From the NCBI RefSeq assembly GCF_001590985.1, contig NZ_BCTX01000001.1, forward strand, positions 1 through 64,000: 64,000 bases of DNA, read 5' to 3'. Below the pieces are notes generated by a model. That model was not told the origin of the DNA. It made no database searches and worked only from the letters and a program-made list of their open reading frames with translations. Below, piece after piece: positions 53,531-63,931 of the stretch (positions are counted from its first letter, which is position 1; every line of letters starts with the position of its first letter). This stretch comes from Novosphingobium naphthalenivorans NBRC 102051 (lineage in GTDB: Bacteria > Pseudomonadota > Alphaproteobacteria > Sphingomonadales > Sphingomonadaceae). A program made the position numbers and the translations under genes.

Positions 53531-54184
53531 ATGTCTGAAACCGGAAGCACCGCTCTCGATCATCTCCTGGAAGGTTATCGCCGTTTCCGTAACACGGGAT
53601 GGACGCCGCACCGTGAACGCTGGGCCCAGCTGCGCGACGGGCAGCAGCCCGAAGTCATGATCATCGCCTGCTCCGACAGCCGCGTTGATCCGACTCAGAT
53701 CTTCGACACCGATCCGGGCGAAATGTTCGTCGTGCGCAATGTCGCCGCGTTGGTGCCGCCGTTCGAGACGGCCCCTGGCCATCACGGCGTCTCGGCAGCG
53801 CTCGAATTTGCCGTCCAGGTGCTGAAGGTGAAGGAAATCGTCGTCATGGGCCACGGCATGTGCGGTGGCTGCAAGGCCGCGCTGACCCAGGAACTGCACG
53901 GCACCGAGCCTGGCGAAGGCGGCTTCATCGCCGACTGGATCGCCTTGCTCGACGCGGCGCGCGAGCCGGTCGCGGCGCAGTTCGGGACGCAAGGCCGCCC
54001 GGCCGAACGCCAGATGGAACAGGCCGCCGTCAAGGTTAGTCTGGACAACCTGATGACGTTCCCCTGCATCCGCCGGAAGGTGCGCGACGGCGACCTGCGC
54101 CTGCGTGGAGCCTTCTTCGCGATCTCCGACGGCGTTCTCCATCTGATGGATGGCGACACGGGCGAATTCGCTCCCGTAGCCTGA
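53531..54184 (+). CDS. Beta-class carbonic anhydrase
   Basis: This 217-residue zinc enzyme interconverts CO2 and bicarbonate. Zinc ligands Cys47, His108 and Cys111 and the Asp49-Arg51 dyad are in ACSDSR and GHGMCGGC, as in bacterial beta enzymes. The start is the ATG at 53531, where the family begins. It stands alone and is closed by a strong terminator. Confidence 0.95.
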   Translation: MSETGSTALDHLLEGYRRFRNTGWTPHRERWAQLRDGQQPEVMIIACSDSRVDPTQIFDTDPGEMFVVRNVAALVPPFETAPGHHGVSAALEFAVQVLKVKEIVVMGHGMCGGCKAALTQELHGTEPGEGGFIADWIALLDAAREPVAAQFGTQGRPAERQMEQAAVKVSLDNLMTFPCIRRKVRDGDLRLRGAFFAISDGVLHLMDGDTGEFAPVA

Positions 54185-54238
54185 GCGGCAAGCCCTGCTG
54201 TCCAGCGCTGGACAGCGCTGTCCTGGCGGGACAAACGA

Positions 54239-54274
54239 AAAGGGCGGCGGGATGGCCCGCCGCCCTTTCTTTTT
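54239..54274. terminator. Strong bidirectional terminator after the carbonic anhydrase gene
   Basis: AAAGGGCGGCGGG (54239-54251) pairs perfectly with CCCGCCGCCCTTT (54256-54268) around a 4-base loop, followed by CTTTTTG. Read in reverse it is also followed by a T-stretch. A second hairpin, TTGCGTTTC/GAAACGCAA (54273-54281/54286-54294), ends at the stop of the convergent gene. Confidence 0.92.
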
Positions 54275-54294
54275 GCGTTTCTATTGAAACGCAA

Positions 54295-55623
54295 TCAGTT
54301 CGCAGCGGGCGCCGCCTTGCTCTTGGCGTAAGCGCTCCACATTTTCGCGACCGTGACACGGGGCCCGGTCACTTTGGCGAAATTGGTTTCGGCGTCAGCG
54401 TATTTGCCCTGCAGCGTCTGCGCCATGCCGAGACGCAGCGCCACCTTGTCGGCATCGATGCCGGGCATGCCGAGCGCCTTGGCGTAGAACATTTCCGCCT
54501 TGGCAGGCTGGTCGTAGCTGAGGAAAACGTCGGCAGCGCCGACCACGGTTCCCGCCTTGGCGCCGGGCTTCATCGCATCGCTTTCGAGCGACGGCAGCGA
54601 CGCCTTGTCGCCGGCAACGCGCGCCGAAGTGTTCGACTTGTCCGCGGCGATTTCGGTTGCGTTCAGCGTGCCTTTGGCCAGACCGTCGTTGATCACCTTC
54701 AGCGCCTCACCCGGATAGGCGCGCGGATCGACGTCTTCCAGATAGGTGAAATAGTCACGCTTTTCGGTCATCGAATTCGTGAGGTACTTCAAGCGCATAA
54801 GGTCGATGTCCTGCTCACGCGGCAGCGCGGCGAGCTGGGCGACGACCGAAATCGCGATATTCCAGGCCCCCGGATAGTACTGGCCCAGCATCGCCGCATA
54901 TTCGGTCGACGGGCCAAGCTCCTTGGCACTGTAGGTCTGCTGCAAGGCATTGCGGAGCGAGTTTTCCGCCGGGGCCGTGCCATTGGCCTTCGCTGCGGCG
55001 ATATCATCCTTGGCGAGTTGCAGCACAGCACCGGTGTCACCGCTGCGCTTGTAGGCGTCGGCGAGAATCAGGTCGAGCTGGTTGTTGGGATCCTGATAAC
55101 CGGCACCCTTCGCTGCCTTGAGATAGCTCGCCGCGCCCGCCCAGTCCTTGAGCTGATAGGCCGTGACGCCGGCGTCGAAATTGACCGCGCCCACCTTGTC
55201 CGTAGGCAGCTTGCCGCTTTCGATCATCAGGGCATTGCCCTTCTGCTTGAAGGCAAGATCCTTTGCCATGATGCCGTAATTGCGCATCATCGAACCCAGG
55301 GCATTCTTGTCGTCAGCGGTTGTCGCGGTCGGCACCGCCGCCTCGAAGGCAGCCTTTCCATCACCGCCCAGCGCCGTATCGATCTGCGTCTTGGCAGCCT
55401 CGTAGTCGCTCGGTCCAGCGCCGGCGGGCAGTTTGCCGGTCGCGTCGGTCATCGCCTTCTCGATGGGACCGGCGGCTTTGCGGAAAGCTTCGGAGAAATC
55501 GGCGGCGGGAGCCTTTTCCTTATTCTCCTTCTTCGCCATTGCCGGCGGCGCCACGGCCACGGCCATGCCGCTCGAAAGCGCGAGCGCGAGAGCAAAACGG
55601 GAAACCAGGAACTTGCGAGCCAT
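54295..55623 (-). CDS. Secreted tetratricopeptide-like repeat protein
   Basis: This 442-residue exported protein has a signal peptide (about residues 1-30, ending PPAMAKK) and Lys/Glu/Ala-rich mature sequence. Several TPR-like helix pairs are suggested by FDAGVTAYQLKDWAGAASYLKAAKGAGYQDPNNQLDL-type spacing, DVFLSYDQPAKAEMFYAKALGM and RLGMAQTLQGKYADAETNFAKV. No enzymatic motif is seen. ATG 55623 is chosen over an ATG six codons upstream. Function is unknown; periplasmic scaffolding is possible. Confidence 0.72.
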   Translation of the reverse strand: MARKFLVSRFALALALSSGMAVAVAPPAMAKKENKEKAPAADFSEAFRKAAGPIEKAMTDATGKLPAGAGPSDYEAAKTQIDTALGGDGKAAFEAAVPTATTADDKNALGSMMRNYGIMAKDLAFKQKGNALMIESGKLPTDKVGAVNFDAGVTAYQLKDWAGAASYLKAAKGAGYQDPNNQLDLILADAYKRSGDTGAVLQLAKDDIAAAKANGTAPAENSLRNALQQTYSAKELGPSTEYAAMLGQYYPGAWNIAISVVAQLAALPREQDIDLMRLKYLTNSMTEKRDYFTYLEDVDPRAYPGEALKVINDGLAKGTLNATEIAADKSNTSARVAGDKASLPSLESDAMKPGAKAGTVVGAADVFLSYDQPAKAEMFYAKALGMPGIDADKVALRLGMAQTLQGKYADAETNFAKVTGPRVTVAKMWSAYAKSKAAPAAN

Positions 55624-55937
55624 CAAGGCCACTCCTCTCAAGACAGAACGATACCATGCCCGAAAACGGGCACCTGAAACTTACCGGCGCCGGTAGTGCC
55701 GCCGAATTGACGGCTTGGCAACCTTTCGCTCCCGCTTATTCTCGCGCCACTGAACGGTGATTGAATGCCGGCTGCGTCCCATGCCGGGTTGCGGACGACA
55801 CCTGCCCTCAAAGGCCTCTTAAGTGTGGAAAACGGGGCGATGTTTTCCCTGTCCATGCCCCTTGCTGTGGCAATCGTCCGGCGCTTGTCCTAGGGCGGTT
55901 CATCACCCCTTCCCCGCAACAACAGCGATAGAACCGC
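55624..55937. other. Divergent promoter region between the repeat protein gene and gyrA
   Basis: This 314-base spacer has no gene I can support. It holds an inverted repeat GGAAAAC (55827-55833) and GTTTTCC (55842-55848) about 90 bases before gyrA, which may be an operator. I could not identify a confident promoter for either gene by eye. Confidence 0.5.
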
Positions 55938-58697
55938 GTGAGCGACGACACCGAAAACAACCTGCCCACCGGCCCCGAAGGCGAATACACGCGCGTCGAC
56001 ATCGTCGACGAGATGAAGACGAGCTACCTCGACTACGCGATGAGCGTGATCGTGTCGCGCGCGCTTCCCGATGTGCGCGACGGCCTGAAGCCCGTCCACC
56101 GCCGCATTCTCTTCGCCAGCCAGGAAGGCGGCTTCGTCGCCGGGCGTCCATACCGCAAGTCGGCCAAAATCGTCGGCGACGTCATGGGTAACTACCACCC
56201 CCACGGCGACAGCGCGATCTACGATGCCCTTGCGCGCATGACGCAGGACTGGTCGATGCGGCTCCCGCTCATCGACGGCCAGGGCAACTTCGGCTCGATG
56301 GACCCGGATCCGCCGGCCTCGATGCGTTACACCGAAGCGCGTCTCGCCCGCGTCGCCAATTCGCTGATGGACGATCTCGACAAGGATACGGTCGATTTCG
56401 CCGACAACTATGACGGTTCGCGGCAGGAACCCACGGTTCTGCCCGCGCGCTTCCCGAACCTGCTGGTCAACGGTGCGGGCGGCATCGCGGTCGGCATGGC
56501 CACGAACATTCCGCCGCACAACCTGGGCGAAGTCATCGACGGCTGCTTCGCGATGATGGACAATCCGGGGATCACCTCGGAGGAACTGTTCGAAATCATC
56601 CCGGGGCCTGACTTCCCGACCGCACCGCTGATCCTCGGTTCCAGCGGCTCGCGCGCGGCCTACACACAAGGCCGCGGCTCGATCGTCCAGCGCTGCCGCC
56701 ACATGATCGAGGAAGGCCGGGGCGACCGCCGCTCGATCGTGCTGACCTCCATGCCCTATCAGGTCGGCAAGTCCGGCCTTGTCGAAAAAATCGCCGAGGC
56801 CGCCAAGGACAAGCGGATCGAGGGCGTCTCCGACATCCGCGACGAATCCAACCGCGAAGGCGTGCGCGTCGTCATCGACCTCAAGCGCGATGCCTCGCCG
56901 GAAGTCGTGCTCAACCAGCTCTGGCGCAACACGCCCGCCCAGTCGAACTTCCCGGCCAACATGCTGGCGATCCGTGGCGGACGGCCGGAAATCCTGTCGC
57001 TGCGCGACATCCTGCAGTCGTTCATCCAGTTCCGCGAAGAGGTCATCACCCGCCGCACCAAGTTCGAACTGAACAAGGCGCGCGACCGGGCGCATATCTT
57101 GCTCGGCCTTGTGGTCGCGGTCTCGAACCTCGACGAAGTGGTGGCGATCATCCGCGGGTCCTCGAACCCGGCCGACGCGCGCGCCAAGTTGCTCGCCAAG
57201 GAATGGCCGATCGGCGACATCGCGCCCTATATCCGTCTGGTCGAGGCGATCGAGCCTTCCGCCGAGGAAAGCGGCGGTGTCTACCGGTTGTCCGAAGTCC
57301 AGGTGAAGGCGATCCTCGATCTGCGCCTGCATCGCCTGACCGCGCTCGGACGTGATGAAATCGGCGACGAATTGAAGGAACTGGCGCTCGCGATCGAGGA
57401 GTATCTCTCGATCCTGGCCGACCGTGTGAAGCTCTACGGCGTCATGCGCGAGGAACTGCAGGCCGTGCGCGATGCCTACGCAACGCCACGCATGTCCGAG
57501 ATCACCGCCGCTTTCGACGGGATCGAGGACGAAGACCTGATCGAGCGCGAGGACATGGTGGTGACAGTCACCATGGACGGCTACATCAAGCGCACCGCCC
57601 TCTCCACCTTCCGCGCGCAGGCCCGCGGCGGCAAGGGCCGCGCCGGCATGGCGACGAAGGACGAGGATGCCGTGACGACGATGTTCGTCACCTCCACGCA
57701 CAATCCGGTGCTGTTCTTCTCGACCGCCGGGAAGGTTTACCGCCTCAAGGTCTACAAGCTGCCGGAAGGCGGCCCGACCACGCGCGGCCGCCCGATCGTC
57801 AATCTCCTGCCCGCGCTGGACAAGGACGAGACGATCCAGACCGTGCTCGCCCTGCCCGAGGACGAGGCCGAGTGGAGCAAGCTCTCGGTCGTGTTCGCCA
57901 CGGCCAAGGGCAATGTGCGCCGCAACGCGATGGATTCCTTCGCCAACATCCCGTCGAACGGCAAGTTCGCGATGAAGTTCGACGAAGGCTCGGACGACCG
58001 CCTGATCGGCGTGGCCCTGCTCGAAGCGACGGACGACGTGCTGCTGGCAAGCAGCCAGGGCAAGGCGATCCGCTTTGCCGGTGACGACGTGCGCGAGTTC
58101 ACGAGCCGCACTTCCACCGGCGTGCGCGGCATGAACCTCAAGGACGGGGACGAGGTTATCTCGCTTTCGATCCTGCACCGTGTCGGCACTACGCCCGAGG
58201 AACGCGAGGCTTACCTCAAGTTCGCACCGTGGAAGGGCGAGAAGGAAGGCGAACCCTCGCTTTCGGCCGAACGCATGGCGGAACTGGCCGAACGCGAGCA
58301 GTTCATTCTCACTGTCTGCGCCAATGGCTACGGCAAGCTGTCCTCGGCCTACGAGTACCGGCGCACCGGCCGTGGCGGCCAGGGCATCACCAATATCGAC
58401 AACATCGCCCGCAACGGTGCGGTTGTCGCCAGTTTCCCGGCGACGCAGGCCCAGCAGCTCATGCTGGTGACAGATCAGGCCAAGCTGATCCGTCTGCCGC
58501 TCGAAAGCCTGCGGGTTATCGGGCGCGGTTCGGCCGGTGTGCGCCTGTTCAACGTCTCTGGTGACGAACACGTCGTAAGCGCCGTGCGCCTCGACGAGGA
58601 AGCGGAAACGGACGAAGCCGAGACTGGAGCCGAAACCGGCGCTGAAACTGGCGCGGCCGGCACGCCCGCTCCGGAAACGCCGGAAGACGGCGAATGA
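55938..58697 (+). CDS. gyrA: DNA gyrase subunit A
   Basis: This 919-residue breakage-reunion subunit introduces negative supercoils with GyrB. The catalytic tyrosine is Tyr131 (RYTE). The quinolone region reads [10 protein letters not shown], with Ser92 and Asp96 equivalent to E. coli Ser83 and Asp87, the sensitive wild-type residues. The GyrA box appears as QARGGKG in the C-terminal beta-propeller, and the protein ends in a long acidic ETGA-repeat tail. The start is GTG at 55938. Its stop overlaps the start of the DUF952 gene. Confidence 0.96.
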   Translation: MSDDTENNLPTGPEGEYTRVDIVDEMKTSYLDYAMSVIVSRALPDVRDGLKPVHRRILFASQEGGFVAGRPYRKSAKIVGDVMGNYHPHGDSAIYDALARMTQDWSMRLPLIDGQGNFGSMDPDPPASMRYTEARLARVANSLMDDLDKDTVDFADNYDGSRQEPTVLPARFPNLLVNGAGGIAVGMATNIPPHNLGEVIDGCFAMMDNPGITSEELFEIIPGPDFPTAPLILGSSGSRAAYTQGRGSIVQRCRHMIEEGRGDRRSIVLTSMPYQVGKSGLVEKIAEAAKDKRIEGVSDIRDESNREGVRVVIDLKRDASPEVVLNQLWRNTPAQSNFPANMLAIRGGRPEILSLRDILQSFIQFREEVITRRTKFELNKARDRAHILLGLVVAVSNLDEVVAIIRGSSNPADARAKLLAKEWPIGDIAPYIRLVEAIEPSAEESGGVYRLSEVQVKAILDLRLHRLTALGRDEIGDELKELALAIEEYLSILADRVKLYGVMREELQAVRDAYATPRMSEITAAFDGIEDEDLIEREDMVVTVTMDGYIKRTALSTFRAQARGGKGRAGMATKDEDAVTTMFVTSTHNPVLFFSTAGKVYRLKVYKLPEGGPTTRGRPIVNLLPALDKDETIQTVLALPEDEAEWSKLSVVFATAKGNVRRNAMDSFANIPSNGKFAMKFDEGSDDRLIGVALLEATDDVLLASSQGKAIRFAGDDVREFTSRTSTGVRGMNLKDGDEVISLSILHRVGTTPEEREAYLKFAPWKGEKEGEPSLSAERMAELAEREQFILTVCANGYGKLSSAYEYRRTGRGGQGITNIDNIARNGAVVASFPATQAQQLMLVTDQAKLIRLPLESLRVIGRGSAGVRLFNVSGDEHVVSAVRLDEEAETDEAETGAETGAETGAAGTPAPETPEDGE

Positions 58698-59047
58698 GCC
58701 AGACGACCGATACGGTCGCCTACAAGATCCTGACCGGAGAGCAGCTCCAGCAGTTGCTCTCCGCAGGCATTTTCAAAGGCGCTCCCATCGACTTGTCCGA
58801 CGGCTACATTCACATGTCCACCGCAGGACAGGCCCAGGAAACGCTGGAAAAGCACTTTGCCGGCCAGAGCGATCTGCACATCGCCACCGTCGAGCTGAGC
58901 CGGCTTGGCGATGCCGTGAAATGGGAAGTTTCGCGCGGCGGAGCCCTGTTCCCGCACATCTACGCCGACTTGCCGTTGTCCGCCGTCGTGGCACATGGGC
59001 CGGTGGCCTATGACGACAGCGGATCGCTGGTTCTGCCCGCAGCCTAG
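58694..59047 (+). CDS. DUF952 family protein
   Basis: This 117-residue soluble protein matches DUF952, with an early YKIL, the central LSDGYIHMSTAGQAQETLEKHF and the FPHIYADLPLSAV segment. The fold is thought to resemble ADP-ribosyltransferase-like small domains, but the role is not established. ATG overlaps the gyrA stop (ATGA), so translation is coupled to gyrA. Its TAG stop and that of the opposite gene share the palindrome CTAG. Confidence 0.88.
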   Translation: MSQTTDTVAYKILTGEQLQQLLSAGIFKGAPIDLSDGYIHMSTAGQAQETLEKHFAGQSDLHIATVELSRLGDAVKWEVSRGGALFPHIYADLPLSAVVAHGPVAYDDSGSLVLPAA

Positions 59048-59706
59048 GCGGTAGCGCGAGCCCGCAGTTCGCCGGTCACGCCAGTCGCCATGATCAGGTT
59101 GCCGAGATAGAACAGCGGCCAGCCCACGATTTCACCCAGTCCTGGCCCGTTGACCACCCGCAGGGACGTCAGCGTCACCACGCTGCCGGCAATGATCCCA
59201 ATGGCTCCCAGTCCAACGCGATAGCGCGGAAAATTGCTCGTCCAGGCGCAAGCCGCCATGCCCCCGAGCGCCACGCCGAAATACGCTGGCGCCCATCCTG
59301 CCTGGGCAAGCGGATGGACGGCAAGCTGACAGATGACGGGAGTCAGCAAGAGCAATGCGGCGGCAAGGCCCTTCTGGCTGACTGTCAGGCGGGGCCGCCG
59401 GTGCGTAAGGAACAAGCCGATGCCGAGCGCGAATCCCACTGCCATGACGATTCCGCCCAGCACTTCCACCAGATCGATACAGGCCCCACCGATGCCTTCA
59501 AACGCAAGCATCGCGGCCAGCAGCTGCGTGTCGTGTCCCTTGTGCCGCAGCACTGCATAGACGCCGAGCAAGACCAGCGGCGCGGCCTTGAGCACCATCA
59601 GGTAAACGCCTGGCAGGCGGCTGTCCTGCAGCCACGCAAAAGCCAGCGCAAAAAGGACGCTGGTGAGCAGCCATGGCCGGCGTTCGATCAGGGCTCGCCT
59701 GGGCAT
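59044..59706 (-). CDS. YhhN-like (lysoplasmalogenase family) membrane protein
   Basis: This 220-residue polytopic protein has seven or eight hydrophobic helices. The pattern of a short basic N-terminus, ACIDLVEVLGGIVMAVGFALGIGLFL in the middle and a closing GWPLFYLGNLIMATGV resembles the YhhN/TMEM86 family, which includes lysoplasmalogenases. The match is by overall pattern, so the assignment is moderate. It converges with the DUF952 gene and is divergent from trmFO. Confidence 0.6.
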   Translation of the reverse strand: MPRRALIERRPWLLTSVLFALAFAWLQDSRLPGVYLMVLKAAPLVLLGVYAVLRHKGHDTQLLAAMLAFEGIGGACIDLVEVLGGIVMAVGFALGIGLFLTHRRPRLTVSQKGLAAALLLLTPVICQLAVHPLAQAGWAPAYFGVALGGMAACAWTSNFPRYRVGLGAIGIIAGSVVTLTSLRVVNGPGLGEIVGWPLFYLGNLIMATGVTGELRARATA

Positions 59707-59813
59707 GATCTTCGAATATCTCCCTGCACCGCACGCAACCGGAAACGCGCACCGTGCTCCTATGGCAGCACTTGCCCTTTCCCGTCGAGCCGAGACAAGC
59801 TAGGCGCGCGGCC

Positions 59814-61163
59814 ATGACTTACGATGTCCACATTATCGGCGGCGGTCTTGCCGGCAGCGAGGCAGCCTGGCAGCTCGGGCGGCGTGGTTTCAAAGTGCGC
59901 CTGTCCGAGATGCGCGGAACCGGCGAACGCTCGCCCGCGCACCAGACCGACGCGCTGGCCGAACTCGTCTGTTCCAACTCCTTCCGGTCAGACGATGACC
60001 AGAAAAACGCCGTCGGCCTGCTGCATCACGAGATGCGGCGCTGCGATTCGCTGATCATGGGCGCTGCCGCCAAGGCGCAAGTGCCCGCCGGCTCGGCGCT
60101 CGCGGTCGATCGCGATGTGTTTTCGGCTGAAGTCGAAACACGGCTGCGATCGCTCCCCAATGTCCAGATCGTGCGTGAACGGATCGATACGCTGCCCGAA
60201 AGCGGCATGACCGTGATCGCCACCGGCCCGCTCACCGCAGAGGCGCTTGCCGGATCGATCGGCCGTGCGACCGGCGCGGATTCGCTGGCGTTCTTCGATG
60301 CCATCGCCCCGATTGTCTACCGTGAGACAATCGACATGGACGTGTGCTGGATGGCCTCGCGCTGGGATAAGGGCGAAACGAGGGACTACATCAACTGCCC
60401 GATGACCCAGGAGCAGTACCTCGCTTTCCACCAGGGCCTGATGGACGGCGAAAAGACCGCGTTCAAGGAATGGGAGGCGAACACCCCCTATTTCGACGGC
60501 TGTATGCCAATTGAGGTCATGGCCGAGCGCGGAGTGGAAACGCTGCGGTTCGGGCCGATGAAGCCGGTCGGGCTGGACAATCCCCATTGGGCGACGCCCG
60601 AACACCCCAATGGCCGCTGGCCCTATGCCGTGGTGCAGCTGCGGCAGGACAACAAGCTGGGCACGCTTTGGAACATGGTCGGTTTCCAGACCAAGCTGAA
60701 ACACGCCGAGCAAGTCCGCCTGTTCCGCACGATTCCGGGCCTCGAAAAGGCTGAGTTCGCCCGTCTTGGCGGGCTGCATCGCAATACCTTCCTCAATTCC
60801 CCGGTTCTTCTCGACCGTCAGCTCCGCCTCAAGACGGCGCCGCACGTGCGCTTTGCCGGGCAGATCACCGGGTGCGAAGGCTATGTGGAGAGTGCGGCTG
60901 TCGGCCTGATGACCGGTCTGATGACAGCGGCCGAACTGGCAGGCCGCGAATGGCAGGCCCCGCCCCGCACGACCGCGCTGGGCGCCCTGCTCTCGCACAT
61001 TACCGGCGATGCCGAAGCGGACAGCTATCAGCCGATGAACGTCAATTTCGGCCTGTTCCCGCCGTTGCACGACGTGAAGAAGAAGCAACGCAAGGAAGCC
61101 TATACCGAGCGTGCCAAGGCTGACATCGGCGAATGGCTGGGCACGCTGACACCATCCGCCTGA
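59814..61163 (+). CDS. trmFO: Folate-dependent tRNA uridine-54 methyltransferase TrmFO
   Basis: This 449-residue FAD protein methylates U54 of tRNA using methylenetetrahydrofolate. The FAD loop [15 protein letters not shown] is at the start, the catalytic Cys53 is in [11 protein letters not shown], and further motifs are DYINCPMT (Cys195), [11 protein letters not shown] and [14 protein letters not shown]. The ATG at 59814 is chosen since the family begins [10 protein letters not shown]. Its stop is at once followed by the end of the opposing EF-hand gene. Confidence 0.96.
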   Translation: MTYDVHIIGGGLAGSEAAWQLGRRGFKVRLSEMRGTGERSPAHQTDALAELVCSNSFRSDDDQKNAVGLLHHEMRRCDSLIMGAAAKAQVPAGSALAVDRDVFSAEVETRLRSLPNVQIVRERIDTLPESGMTVIATGPLTAEALAGSIGRATGADSLAFFDAIAPIVYRETIDMDVCWMASRWDKGETRDYINCPMTQEQYLAFHQGLMDGEKTAFKEWEANTPYFDGCMPIEVMAERGVETLRFGPMKPVGLDNPHWATPEHPNGRWPYAVVQLRQDNKLGTLWNMVGFQTKLKHAEQVRLFRTIPGLEKAEFARLGGLHRNTFLNSPVLLDRQLRLKTAPHVRFAGQITGCEGYVESAAVGLMTGLMTAAELAGREWQAPPRTTALGALLSHITGDAEADSYQPMNVNFGLFPPLHDVKKKQRKEAYTERAKADIGEWLGTLTPSA

Positions 61164-61619
61164 TCAGCAACTGCACTTCGCTTTCGGCTTGAGCGGCGGT
61201 GCAGTGCGGGCGAATTCCTCGGGTGTGAGCTGATCGTCGCGGTTGATGTCGGCATGATCGAACTTGTCGACGGTGCTGACCGCCCATTCCTCGAACGACA
61301 GCAGGTTGTTGCCGTCCTTGTCGAGCTTGCGGAAGGCGGCAGTGCGGGTGGAAAGCATCTCGTTGCGGCTGATGCGCCCGTCGCTGTTGCGGTCATAGCG
61401 GCCGAAACGGCGCTGTTCGCGCGTCAGTTGCGTGGCTTCCGGCAGTGCCGGGCCAGCAACCTCGCCCGGATCGGCGCTCGGCAGATTCTCCGGATCGAAG
61501 GAAGCCACAACGTCCGGCGGCGGCGCGGCCTTTTCCACTTCGGCCCGGCCCTGCCACCAGAACAGGCCGATCCCGGCCATGACGAGCGCAGCAAGGCCGC
61601 CGAGCAGGAAGCGATTCAT
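61164..61619 (-). CDS. Membrane-anchored EF-hand protein with three calcium loops
   Basis: This 151-residue protein has one N-terminal membrane helix or uncleaved signal (FLLGGLAALVMAGIGLFWW), an acidic linker and three EF-hand loops. These are DRNSDGRISRNE (76-87), DKDGNNLLSFEE (100-111) and DINRDDQLTPEE (124-135), each with intact Asp/Asn and final Glu positions. It ends in Cys-Ser-Cys. It probably binds calcium in the periplasm; its partner is unknown. Confidence 0.85.
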   Translation of the reverse strand: MNRFLLGGLAALVMAGIGLFWWQGRAEVEKAAPPPDVVASFDPENLPSADPGEVAGPALPEATQLTREQRRFGRYDRNSDGRISRNEMLSTRTAAFRKLDKDGNNLLSFEEWAVSTVDKFDHADINRDDQLTPEEFARTAPPLKPKAKCSC

Positions 61620-61698
61620 CGAGGATCCCCGTTAACGAAGGCAAAATAGGCCCTCGCCGCCGCAGGATTGAAATTACATATCCTTCACCGGGATGCGG

Positions 61699-62403
61699 TC
61701 AGACGCCAAGAAGCCCGAGCCGCAACGCCTTCAGCACGGCAGCAGGCGAAAGCGCGGCACCTTCCTCGCCCTTTTCCAGACGGCGGCAGGCGAGCCCCTG
61801 AAGCACCAGAAGCGGCCGCAAGGCCCGCGAGACCCGCGGCCGCGCGTTGCCGTTTTCCGAACCAGCCAGCGATGCGGCAGCCTCGCGCTCCTGGGTATTG
61901 CCCAGGCGCATGGCGAGATCGGCAAGCCCCCATTGGTGTCCGAGCCGGTAGGCGGCGCGCGATTCGTGTTCACGGTCCAGGGCATGGGCGAGAGCAGCGA
62001 AAGCCTCAGCCCGCCCTTGTGCCATGGTTCGCAGCGCATCGCCTGAAAGAGGCGCCGCGCCGGTCAAGGCCTCCCAGCCATCGACCAACGCCGTCAGCGC
62101 CTTGTGCCTGCCGTTCCAGCTCCGTAGCGCTGCCAGCAGGGGCTCGCCCTCAGGCCATTCGTGCTGGTCCCGCCCCAGCGATTCCCGCCACCACGACAGT
62201 CGCAGCTGCGCCAGCATCGGTTCACGGGAATGCCGCAGCAACCCGGCGAGCCGGGTATCGAGGGCAAACAGCGCCAATGTGGGAAGCCGCGCCGAAGCCG
62301 GCGCATAGGCCAGGGCCAGACGCGAAACCGCTGGCAGGGACTGGATCAGAGCATCCTCATGCCCCGATGCCGTCAAGTTCGCAGAGGATGTTTGGTCAGA
62401 CAC
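61699..62403 (-). CDS. Squalene/phytoene synthase-like protein lacking Asp-rich motifs
   Basis: This 234-residue protein has a helical pattern and the segment MLAQLRLSWWRESL, characteristic of the squalene/phytoene synthase superfamily branch related to mitochondrial NDUFAF6. The DxxxD motifs needed for prenyl diphosphate chemistry are absent, so it is unlikely to be a carotenoid enzyme. A role in complex I assembly, as for NDUFAF6, is only a possibility. It lies between the EF-hand gene and pdhB on the same strand. Confidence 0.62.
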   Translation of the reverse strand: MSDQTSSANLTASGHEDALIQSLPAVSRLALAYAPASARLPTLALFALDTRLAGLLRHSREPMLAQLRLSWWRESLGRDQHEWPEGEPLLAALRSWNGRHKALTALVDGWEALTGAAPLSGDALRTMAQGRAEAFAALAHALDREHESRAAYRLGHQWGLADLAMRLGNTQEREAAASLAGSENGNARPRVSRALRPLLVLQGLACRRLEKGEEGAALSPAAVLKALRLGLLGV

Positions 62404-62530
62404 AGCGTCTCTCTAGGCAGCCAACGCGGGTATGCAAGTGCTGCCTCGATCACGGTATCCCCATCGCAGGCCTTTGGGCGAGCGGCGATCCGTCCGAATT
62501 CGTCTCGTTCTTAGCGGCCCCCAAAACGGT

Positions 62531-62560
62531 GCGGCGGCCGGAAGCAGTGCCCGGCCGCCG
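62531..62560 (-). terminator. Terminator of the pdhA-pdhB operon
   Basis: CGGCGGCCGG (62532-62541) pairs perfectly with CCGGCCGCCG (62551-62560). On the minus strand the hairpin is followed within five bases by TTTT. It lies six bases after the pdhB stop. Confidence 0.75.
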
Positions 62561-62566
62561 TCCGCA

Positions 62567-63931
62567 TCAGCGATAGCAGACCTTCTTCACCGCCTCGATC
62601 ACGCGCGGCACATCGATAATGGCCGCCTTTTCGAGGTTGGCGGCATAAGGCAGCGGCACGTCCTCGTTGCAGACCCGCACGACCGGCGCATCGAGGTCGT
62701 CGAAGCCTTCCTCCATGCAGATCGCAATGATTTCCGAGGCAATCGAGCAGACCGGGAAGCCTTCCTCGGCCACGACCATGCGATTGGTCTTGGCAAGGCT
62801 TTCCAGCACCGCCTGCTTGTCGAGCGGACGCAGCGTGCGCAGATCGAGCACTTCGGCATCGATGCCTTCGGCTGCAAGCGCTTCGGCGGCTTCAAGCGCG
62901 ATACCGACACCGATCGAGTAGGACACGATCGTCACGTCCTTGCCCTCGCGCATGATCCGCGCCTTGCCGATCGGCAGGACGTGGTCGTCAAGCTCGGGCA
63001 GTTCGAAGCTGCGGCCGTAGACCAGCTCGTTTTCAAGGAAAACGACGGGGTCCTCGCAACGGATTGCCGCCTTGAGCAGGCCCTTGGCGTCCGAAGCGTC
63101 GTAAGGCGCGATCACGATCAGGCCCGGCACATTGGCATACCAGGGGCCATAGTTCTGCGAGTGCTGCGCGCCCACGCGCGAAGCCGCGCCATTGGGGCCG
63201 CGGAACACAACCGGACAGCGCATCTGGCCGCCCGACATGTAGTTGGTCTTGGCAGCCGAGTTGATGATGTGGTCGATCGCCTGCATGGCGAAGTTGAACG
63301 TCATGAACTCGACGACCGGACGCAGGCCGCCCATGGCGGCGCCGGTGCCGATCCCGGCGAAACCGTATTCGGTGATCGGCGTGTCGATCACGCGCTTGTC
63401 GCCGAATTCGTCCAGCAGGCCCTGCGTGACCTTGTAGGCACCTTGATACTGGGCGACTTCCTCGCCCATCACGAAGACGCGCTCGTCGCGGCGCATTTCC
63501 TCGGCCATGGCATCGCGCAAGGCTTCGCGCACAGTCGAAGTCTTCATGTTCGTGCCGACGGGAATCTCGGGATCCTTGCGGGCCGGTGCCGGAGCGGGCG
63601 CTTCGGCCTTCGCAGCCGCTTGCGGCGCGGCCGGAGCAGCGTCTGCCTGCGGAGCGGGAGCGGCAGCGGCAACGCTTCCGGCATCCTCGCCTTCGCCGGC
63701 CAGAACGGCAATCACGGTGCCGACCTTCACGCCTTCGGTGCCTTCCGGTACCAGGATCTTGCCGACCGTGCCTTCATCGACGGCTTCGAATTCCATCGTC
63801 GCCTTGTCGGTTTCGATCTCGGCCAGAATGTCGCCGGAAGCGACTTCGTCGCCTTCCTTGACCAGCCATTTGGCAAGCTTGCCCTCTTCCATCGTCGGAG
63901 AGAGCGCCGGCATCTTGAGTTCAATCGCCAT
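62567..63931 (-). CDS. pdhB: Pyruvate dehydrogenase E1 beta subunit with N-terminal lipoyl domain
   Basis: This 454-residue subunit combines a lipoyl domain (1-77, Lys43 in DKATMEFEA), an Ala/Pro linker (about 80-125) and the E1 beta transketolase-like domain (about 128-454; [52 protein letters not shown]). The lipoyl domain is nearly identical to that of PdhC. This layout is known from Zymomonas and some rhizobia. ATG overlaps the pdhA stop in TGATG. Confidence 0.96.
   Translation of the reverse strand: MAIELKMPALSPTMEEGKLAKWLVKEGDEVASGDILAEIETDKATMEFEAVDEGTVGKILVPEGTEGVKVGTVIAVLAGEGEDAGSVAAAAPAPQADAAPAAPQAAAKAEAPAPAPARKDPEIPVGTNMKTSTVREALRDAMAEEMRRDERVFVMGEEVAQYQGAYKVTQGLLDEFGDKRVIDTPITEYGFAGIGTGAAMGGLRPVVEFMTFNFAMQAIDHIINSAAKTNYMSGGQMRCPVVFRGPNGAASRVGAQHSQNYGPWYANVPGLIVIAPYDASDAKGLLKAAIRCEDPVVFLENELVYGRSFELPELDDHVLPIGKARIMREGKDVTIVSYSIGVGIALEAAEALAAEGIDAEVLDLRTLRPLDKQAVLESLAKTNRMVVAEEGFPVCSIASEIIAICMEEGFDDLDAPVVRVCNEDVPLPYAANLEKAAIIDVPRVIEAVKKVCYR

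Noticed and set aside
55890-58571. An 893-codon open frame antisense to gyrA
   Set aside because: It lies wholly opposite a clear gyrA and has low-complexity Arg/Asp/His/Gly composition with no domain. High-GC codon bias creates such frames.
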